Below, piece by piece: positions 56,962 through 64,000 of a stretch of 64,000 nt of DNA. This DNA comes from Haberlea rhodopensis (lineage: Eukaryota > Streptophyta > Magnoliopsida > Lamiales > Gesneriaceae), in assembly GCA_907163345.1 (NCBI GenBank), contig CAJQUN010000442.1, forward strand, positions 372,001 to 436,000, in the 5' to 3' direction. The translations under genes were made by a program, and so were the position numbers. Each line of letters begins with the position of its first letter. The first letter of the stretch is position 1. Under the pieces are notes generated by a model. It was not told where the DNA came from. It saw only the letters and a program-made list of their open reading frames with translations, and made no database searches.

Positions 56962-57230
56962 TTTATTGTAAATACAATATACCATGCATTCAACAATTGC
57001 AATAAGATATAAGATTATGCTCGTACGTTATACGTACCTTAGAATTCCGTAGTCCGAATCAAACCTTGCCTTAGTCCCGTGACCCGATGAGTTATGTGCT
57101 AACACATAAAATAATTCACAATTAATTACAAGCATGCAACCACGTGCCCAAGCACGTTCACCACCTCCATTAATATCGTCAATCCATGACGATTAATTAT
57201 TTTAAAAGACCGCGGGCGAAGCATGCATAC
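56962..57230 (-). repeat. Fragment of a further G-type LTR (K)
   Basis: A 269-bp piece matching the middle of LTR G1 (about 12541-12810), with an ACGT pair at 57019. It is cut on the left by the end of LTR I and on the right by LTR B. Confidence 0.75.
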
Positions 57231-59266
57231 TGTAGGGTCTTCCTACCTTAACATCATCATAATAACGTATTATGGACTAAACATGCAATAATAACATCTT
57301 AGGGTTCCGGTTGTAGCCTTGGGCTAATAGGATTACAGGCCAAAAATAAAATTTCAAAACTTATTAGTTACATTCCCATAAACGAATGCTAACATTATAG
57401 GTTTATACTACTTCTAGAGTAGAGACTATCCAAAAAGATCCTGTAACCTAAATTCTTTCATGCTCCTCGTAGCTCACTGCCTCAACCCGACCCTTAGCCC
57501 TTCAGTCCAAAAGGTGTACCTACAGGAACAACCCATCATGAGTATGTACATCATTACTTAACATCATAAATTAATGGCATATAAATAAATGCATGAAATA
57601 ATCGTAACATATACTTCCTGGTTAATCGCATTAACCCACTTTTGTTGTCCATGTTTCATAGTCATGCATGTAATCATTAGTTCTTGACATAAATGATTAA
57701 AATCGTACTTCACTTATATGCTCATAATCAACAATGTTAATTAGAAATGTGACTGTTCTGGTCCTGCTATGACAGCGGCACAATTGGCTCCCTCGCTCGA
57801 CATATAGCGGTACTGTGATATCCCTCGCTACACCTTGATAGCGGATATATCTCCTCGCTAGCTATGTCAGCGGTAAGTACCTTCCTCGCTTGCCCATAAC
57901 AACCACCAAAACATTCTAACATTTCTAATAACATAGTCTAACATACATCATAAACATCATAGCATCTTTACTCATCATAGACATCATCGTTTCTTTACTT
58001 ATCATAATCATCATCATAAACATCATATCATCTTTACTCATCATAGACATCATCGTAACTTTACTTATCATAATCATCATCATAAACATCATAAATACTT
58101 ATGCAATCATTGCATAGTCATAGTATGGGAGTGTGTTTTACCGTCCGATGCCCATACGTCTCTTACGCACCTTAATTCCAAAAGTGGAGAAGTTGAAGAA
58201 CTTTATCTCCTTTGAAGTTGTGGGTACCTAGGATGGTTCTACACAACCATACAAATCGTTATTAGAAGCCAATTATAGTCCCAATACCCAAAAATTCAAC
58301 AAAAAACATCATTTGCCACTTTTAAGCTGCTGGCGATCGATCGCTGCATCGAGGCGATCGATCGCGAGCCTTACCGATCGATCACTTCGATGTAGCGATC
58401 GATCGCCTGACCCTTCTGCCTCGCGGTAATTGATCGCGCCATATATGGCGATCGATCGCCTGTAGCATTTTTTGCCACTGGCCTTCGGCGATCGATCGCT
58501 GCATTTGTAGCGATCGATCGCCACCTGCTGGGTGCGCAATCCTTCACCATGTTTGAGCATTTTTCAAGCTCAACCTCATACCCTTCAAACCCAAACATTC
58601 CAACATAACAAATATCATCATAACTCACTAAAACTACATAAAACACTTCAAAAATCATACCCCAACCACATACAACATATACCCAAAAACAAATCTACAA
58701 AAATCCCAAAATGCTAACCCATTTCAAAACTAAACATCATTAAAACTTTAGGAAGGGTTCCATACATCTTGAGGACTCCAAATCCTATCAAGAATCTCAC
58801 AAACAAAGATTTTGAGAAGATTCCTCCTTCCTCTCTTGCTCAATTTCGAAAATGGGATTGGGTTAGGGTTGGGGATGAGAATTGGGGATTTAAAACTGAT
58901 GGGTAAAGTGAGGTGGGTATAGTGGGGTAAAGGGGTTATAAAGGTTAATTAAAAATTGTACCCCAAAATTAACATGATGTATAAAATACCCCAACATGGT
59001 ATTTTAAAAGCATTTTACAAAAATGCAACAAACTTCCACTAAATCCATATTTTCCACATAATTAGCAACCAATACAATTAAATTATGTTAACACTTCTTT
59101 TCCCAACATGCACCCTGAAATGCAACCCCCAGGTCACGCCTACCATGTGACTAAGCATTTCAACAAGATAATTAATTTCAACACATAAATCAATTATCAC
59201 CATAATTAATCATATAAACATCATTAATGCCCAAATTGCATATAATTAATTTCGGGGCATCACAAT
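57231..59266 (-). repeat. 3' LTR of element B (Tekay type)
   Basis: 2036 bp. The minus strand starts TGTGATGCCCCGAAATTAAT and ends GAAGACCCTACA. Followed on the right by the polypurine tract, so it is the 3' LTR of a minus-strand element. Contains a TTTTATACA box near 58980, the palindrome array (58334-58520), a decayed ACGT pair (58153-58171), CATCAT-rich sequence (57945-58105), CCGCT/AGCG pairs (57770-57895) and the hairpin near 57410. Confidence 0.9.
58334..58520. repeat. CGATCGATCG palindrome array in LTR B (8 sites)
   Basis: Centres lie at 58338.5, 58359.5, 58379.5, 58400.5, 58431.5 (decayed), 58453.5, 58493.5 and 58515.5: gaps of 21, 20, 21, 31, 22, 40 and 22 bp. Confidence 0.92.
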
Positions 59267-59303
59267 ACTCCCCTACTTATAAGATTTCGTCCTCGAAATC
59301 GCA
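59267..59303 (-). other. Polypurine tract and 3' motif of element B
   Basis: The minus strand reads ATTTCGAGGACGAAATC and then AAGTAGGGGAGTAT directly before the LTR, the same as in element E. Confidence 0.88.
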
Positions 59304-59577
59304 AGTACTTACCCAAAATGAAACTACACATAAATAACATACCAGAAAATAGTTCCGGGTAATGCTGCACCATATGTCGTTCCGTCTCCCACGTAGCCTC
59401 CTCGACACCCCGACGATCCCATTGAACTTTGACCATCGGTATAATCTTGCTTCGTAATCTGCGATCCTCTCGATCTTGAATTCTGATTGGTCGTTCTACG
59501 TAGGATACATCTGAGTCCAACTGTACTTCAGTAGGCTGTAATACATGAGACGGGTCTGGCTCATACTTCCATAACAT
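59304..59577 (-). pseudogene. Element B chromodomain region
   Basis: Frame with KYEPDPSHVLQPTEVQL, then the chromodomain (RLRSKIIPMVKVQWDRRG, EEATWETERHMVQHYPELF). It overlaps the upstream integrase piece in another frame because of an indel near 59600 in the segment that reads LPPSLSGIHDVFHVS in element E. The open frame runs on through the polypurine tract to 59260, which is not expected in an intact copy. Confidence 0.85.
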
Positions 59578-59915
59578 AGAGACGTGAAAGACATCATGAA
59601 TACCAGATAAAGACGGGGTAGAGCCAAACGGTAGGCCAAAGTACCGATACGCTGCAATACTTCATATGGCCCAACATACCTCGGAGATAACTTCCCCCGC
59701 ATACCAAAACAAACCACACCCCTGAAAGGTGAGATCTTTAAAAAGACCTTATCTCCTACTTGGAATTCTAGCGGTCGTCGTCGCTTATTGGCATAGGCTG
59801 CTTGCCTATCCTGGGCGGCTTTCATCTTCTGGCGTATCAACTTAATCTTTCCTTCCATATCCCTAATCATATCCGGTCCTCCGACCGCTTTACTAGTCAA
59901 GTCCTCCCAATACAA
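59578..59915 (-). pseudogene. Element B integrase C-terminal domain
   Basis: Begins after a stop with YWEDLTSKAVGGPDMIRDM and includes MKAAQDRQAAYANKRRRPLE, GDKVFLKISPFRGVV and GKLSPRYVGPYEVLQRIGT. Residues downstream of about 59610 (LYLVFMMSF) are out of frame; the open frame itself continues to 59496. Confidence 0.87.
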
Positions 59916-59930
59916 CGGTGACCTACAACG

Positions 59931-60143
59931 TCAACCGTAAAGAGCTTCGAATGGAGCCATTTGAATGCTCGCCTGATAGCTATTGTTATAGGAGAACTCC
60001 ATCAGTGCCACTGAATCCTGCCATGGAGTATCAAACTCCAGTACACATGCCCTCAGCATATCTTCGAGCGTCTGTATAGTACGCTCCGTATGGCCGTCTG
60101 TCTGAGGGTGATAAGTTGTACGCAGTCTCACCTCTGTGCCCAA
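59931..60143 (-). pseudogene. Element B integrase core, C-terminal part
   Basis: GTEVRLRTTYHPQTDGHTERT to APFEALYG, which holds the catalytic Glu. It ends at a TGA where E and A read CGA or CGT (the Arg after ALYG), a likely C-to-T change at a CpG. Upstream it is separated from the preceding piece by another stop. Confidence 0.87.
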
Positions 60144-60170
60144 AGCTGTCTGGAGACCCTCCCAGAAATG

Positions 60171-61175
60171 TCAAGTAAACCTTGGGTCTCTGTCAGACAC
60201 AATCGAGACTGGAACCCCATGCAACCTCACCACATCCCGTACATATAATTGGGCCATCTTTAGGTATGTGAAAGACATACAGTAAGGGATGAAATGAGCC
60301 ACCTTCGTCAGCCTATCCACGATCACCCAGATCGCATCAAATCCAGAGGTCGTCCTCGGCAAGTGGGTCACGAAGTCCATAGATATGTGCTCCCGCTTCC
60401 ATTCAGGTACCTCTAAACTCTTCAGTTCGCCACCAGGCCTCTGCCTCTCCGATTTTACTTGCTGACAAATCAAGCACTTCTTGATAAAGGTGATGACGTC
60501 TCTTTTCATCCGCCTCCACCAAAACTGGTCGCATAAGTCCTTGTACATCTTCCTCCTACCTTGATGTATGCTAAACCTGCTGCTATGAGCATGATGCAAG
60601 ATCCCTTGACGCAACTCTGGTGCCCTCGGCACTACCCAACGGTTACCAAGCCTCAAAGAACTCTCTTTTGCCACTCTGAACTTTGATGGCTGTCCCTGGA
60701 GTACTATCGATGACCATCTCTGAACCTCATCATCCGACCTCTGGGCTTTCCTGATAGCCTCAAATATGTCTGGCTCAGCCAATAAGGTCGACACTCGCAC
60801 TGGCGACATGTCCACATCGAAATCATAGCCCATATGGCAATAAGAAGTCATCATGTTCACCTTCCGACTTAAGGCGTCTGCTATCAAATTTGCTTTACCA
60901 GAATGGTACTCAATTTCACAATCATAATCCTTGAGTAAATCCATCCATCTTCTTTGGCGCATATTCAATTCAGCCTGTGTGAACAAAAACTTCAGGCTCT
61001 TATGGTCTGAATAGATGGTAAACGTCGTACCATACAGGTAATGCCTCCAAATCTTCAAGGCAAATATAATTGCTGCCAGCTCTAGATCATGGACTGGATA
61101 CCTAGCCTCATGTGGCTTCAGTTGCCTTGATGCATAAGCCACCACATGCTTATCTTGCATCAACACACAGCCCAA
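60171..61175 (-). pseudogene. Element B RNase H and integrase N-terminal part
   Basis: RNase H from GCVLMQDKHVVAYASRQ through TDHKSLKFLF-type motif (SDHKSLKFLF here) to NLIADALSRKV, then the integrase zinc finger and core (CLICQQVK, FDAIWVIVDRLTK, SIVSDRDPRFT). About a dozen codons that follow SRKV in A and E are missing (SRKVNMMTSYC). A TGA after DPRFT ends the frame. Overlaps the RT frame by a few bases at a frameshift near 61180. Confidence 0.88.
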
Positions 61176-62071
61176 ACCCTGCAGTTATGCATCTCTGTAC
61201 AAGCAAACCTCTTATTCTCAGAAGGAATCACTAATACAGGTGCTGTAGTCAAACGACGCTTCAATTCTTGGAAGCTTTCCTCACAAGCTTTGGACCAATA
61301 GAACCGGACTCCTTTCTGAGTCAGCTGTGTCAACGGCTTAACGATCTTAGAGAATCCCTCGACGAAACGTCGGTAATAACCGGCCAAGCCGAGGAAGCTC
61401 CGTATCTCGGGTAAAGAAGTGGGTGCAGCCCACTCCATCACAGCTTCAACCTTCCTGGGATCTACAGATATCCCGCTGCTAGATATAACATGATCCAAGA
61501 ACACCACACTGCTCAACCAGAACTCGCACTTGCTGAGCTTTGCATATAACTGATGATCCCTAAGGATCTGGAGTACTGTCCTCAAGTGCTTCACGTGTTC
61601 CTCTTCGGTCCAAGAATAAATGAGTATATCGTCAATGAAAACAATGACAAACTGATCCAAATACGGTTGAAATACTCTGTTCATCAGACTCATAAAGACA
61701 GCTGGGGCATTTGTCACCCCAAAAGGCATGACTAAGAATTCATAGTGCCCATACCTAGTCCTGAAAGCTGTCTTCTGAACGTCATCTTCCCTTACCCGAA
61801 TCTGATGATACCCCGACCTCAGATCGATCTTACTGTAGAGCCTCGTACCCTGCAACTGGTTAAACAAATCATCGATCCTCGGAAGTGGATACTTATTCTT
61901 CACTATGGCTTTGTTCAGTTGCCTGTAATCAATGCACAGACGCATCGAACCATCTTTCTTTTTAACAAATAGGACTGGTGCACCCCAGGGCGATACGCTA
62001 GGGCGTATGTAACCCTTATCAAGGAGCTCTTGCAACTGAACCTTCAACTCCCTTAACTCTGTTGGTGCCAT
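61160..62071 (-). pseudogene. Element B reverse transcriptase
   Basis: RT domain from APTELRELKVQLQELLDKG through MRLCIDYRQLNKA, SKIDLRSGYHQ, PFGVTNAPAVFM and the FIDD box (61629-61640), to the connection domain. A shift near 61185 spoils the start of RNase H (FACTEMHNC in place of FALYTDAS). The enzyme would copy element RNA into DNA. Confidence 0.9.
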
Positions 62072-62313
62072 CCTATACAGGGCACGAGAAATGGCAGACG
62101 TCCCGGTAGTAACTCAATTCCAAACTCGACCTCTCTCTTTGGTGGAAATCCGGGAATCTCTTCCGGAAATACATCAGGAAACTCCGCCACTACGGGCACA
62201 TCCTCGACCTTTATTTCTTCCCCCTTTTCAGTAATATCAACAGCATAGATGAGATATCCTGTATGGCCCCGTTCCAACAACTGTGCCATCTTGACAGCAG
62301 ATATCAACGGGAT
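62053..62313 (-). pseudogene. Element B protease-RT linker, truncated by LTR J
   Basis: ISAVKMAQLLERGHTGYLIY to GFPPKREVEFGIELLPG, then an indel near 62105 destroys the join to the RT (LPGRLPFLV against LPGTSAISR). The protease and gag would lie upstream but the sequence switches to another LTR at 62317. Confidence 0.87.
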
Positions 62314-62877
62314 TTTTGTGAGACCCCGTTATCTTATCAGATACTAAGGTGCAATTTAGAGAACTAAACATTCATGTGAATATATCAGAGTAACGTGCCG
62401 TGTTGATTAACCTGAGCTTTAGAGATTACAGTACCAAAATGCTTCAAAAGGAATAACACGAATTCCTACAAAGGTACTACATTATAGTCTTACTCTACTC
62501 AGTAGAAGCTATACAAAATTTTTCTCTAACATGCTAATCCTGTAGCACTCCTTACAGCTCAGCATATCAACCCCGACCCTGGTTCTCGTCAACAAAAGCA
62601 CCTACAAAGACAACCCCCAACACATGAGCATATCATAATTCATATTCAACATAATATGAATGTAAAGCGTAAATGCACAAATCATAAATACAAAGCACTT
62701 CCTGTATTTCCAAGCATTTACAACGCCCATTGGCTGTCCCTGTACCATAACTCATAATAACACATTATATGAACATATGGTTTCATAAATAAATGTCATG
62801 ACATATCTTTCCTTCTTAAATCCTTATTTCAATCCTGAGTCACTTATCAATAGTGCATTTCAATGCTTCTTACTTTT

Positions 62878-62950
62878 CCACGTAAGCGGAATTCTTCCTC
62901 GCTTCTTATGGAAATCCACGTAAGCGGAATTCTTCCTCGCTTCTTATGGA
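62878..62950. repeat. 38-bp direct duplication in LTR J
   Basis: Two identical 35-base copies starting CCACGTAAGCGG, at 62878 and 62916. Confidence 0.92.
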
Positions 62951-63308
62951 CGTTAGCGTAAGCATTAAAATCCTCACTAGGATAACCTTGACTCGTGAAA
63001 TACACCTCTTATATTTCACAACATACATATGCAAAAACAATGCATGTCAACATGTATCATACTCTTAATGCATCACCTTGCATTCATCATGTGTCAAATA
63101 GACAAACATAAAGTACATGTTACCGTTGGGATGTCTGTACGTCGCTTACGTACCTTTCCAAAATGTAGTGTGTTGTGGGACTCTATCCCCTGCGCTGTGT
63201 AGCTGTCTGTGAAGGCTCTACACCAGTGTACAACACAATATTAGATGTCTCATTACAATCCAATATCAAATTTAAACAATTTCTACATTTTAAAAAAATA
63301 GGCATTAC

Positions 63309-63411
63309 CGATCGATCGGACCTCATCACCGATCGATCAGTGAACTGTTTGAATTAAACAAAAAAGCTACGGCTTTTGCCGATCGATCGGTGTTCTTCAC
63401 CGATCGATCGG
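63309..63411. repeat. CGATCGATCG sites in LTR J (two pairs)
   Basis: Centres lie at 63313.5 and 63334.5, then 63384.5 and 63405.5: 21, 50 and 21 bp. Flanks are ACCGATCGATCGGT. Confidence 0.9.
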
Positions 63412-64000
63412 TCGCTCTGTATCAACCCAGGTTTTCCAGAATTCTCTAACACCGATATTCATACCCTTCAATCTAACATGTAAGACATACAACATGCCAA
63501 GACCAACATGCTAGCAGTTATAACACACTACCCTCAGTGTATTCATATCAAATTTACACCCCAAACATAAGCCCACATGCATAAACGTCGACCATTTACA
63601 CAAGTACTCGATCAACTTTTATGGAAACAGGGCAACATATTCATTTCCAGATTTCTTGAGCACCTCATTTCATGCTATTAAAACTACAACATATAACATA
63701 AAGCATGCTTGAACAAAAACGTCCTGGGCTTTAAAACACTACCATGCATGTACTCAAATCGAAGGTTCACCAAAAAAACACATCTAACATGCATGATATC
63801 ACCTCCTCAATATCACTCCCAATCCACATTTTTCCAGAAAAACAGGGGAAATAACTACCCAGATTTTCGAACACCCTACTTTACATGCTTATTTCCTCTA
63901 CATAAAACATGTAATATACATAAGGAAAAATACTGAGAGCTTCATAACAACACCATGTAAGCATTTAAATCGAAGGTTTTAAGAAACCTAATCTAACATG

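Larger units (their letters stand above)
62317..64000 (-). repeat. LTR J, runs off the right edge
   Basis: A minus-strand LTR whose inner end reads GATAACGGGGTCTCACA. No primer site adjoins it on the left, and it interrupts element B, so it is the 3' LTR of a new element or a solo LTR. It shares the common layout: CCTACAAAGACAACCCC segment, CGTAAGCGGAATTC duplication (62878-62950), ACGT pair (63136-63154) and palindrome sites (63309-63411). The other end is outside the window. Confidence 0.75.

Overview
The window is a block of nested LTR retrotransposons from a seed-plant nuclear genome, most likely heterochromatic. I found no host gene, tRNA, rRNA or CRISPR array. The plant assignment rests on Ty3/gypsy chromovirus polyproteins of Tekay/Del type (gag, protease, RT, RNase H, integrase, chromodomain), primer sites for initiator-Met tRNA, and an Athila-like element primed by tRNA-Asp.

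Left part (1-17236). Element A, a broken Tekay copy on the minus strand, runs off the left edge and ends in its 5' LTR at 6561. It sits in the end of a plus-strand LTR. Then come a broken Athila-like LTR and gag remnant (6669-8838), another LTR end (to 9662), a non-coding minus-strand element G1 with its LTR (to 13952), a gag stub with LTR from element H (13953-16849), and the start of a further non-coding element, G2.

Centre (17237-49168). This is a set of nested insertions whose borders can be read from 5-bp target-site duplications (TSDs). LTR X holds the plus-strand non-coding element C (17276-47842, GTATT). The interior of C holds solo LTR S1 (22263-26676, GATAT), which holds solo LTR S2 (22451-24557, GGTCT). 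The 3' LTR of C holds the minus-strand Athila-like element D (28989-45747, GGAAT). The extra ORF of D is split by E, a young full-length Tekay element (33006-41895, GCCGT).

Right part (49169-64000). Non-coding element G3 shares LTR X with G2, giving an interior-LTR-interior-LTR multimer. After it come two truncated LTRs, the minus-strand Tekay element B (57231-62316, many lesions) and a new LTR, J, that runs off the right edge.

How the parts work together. None of the polyproteins is intact, so transposition would need enzymes supplied from elsewhere. C, G1 and G3 carry only LTRs, primer sites and polypurine tracts. D carries a broken gag and one extra ORF, but no pol.

Most notable signal. 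Most of the LTRs, from Tekay, non-coding and Athila-like families alike, carry 4 to 8 copies of the palindrome CGATCGATCG. Neighbouring centres are usually 20-22 bp apart (two helical turns), with larger gaps near 31, 41, 50 or 63 bp. The gap order is nearly the same in LTRs of different families. I know of no described function for this layout. Two other short modules, a GGTACGT/ACGTACG inverted pair and a CTACTC/GAGTAG hairpin, recur at fixed places in the LTRs.
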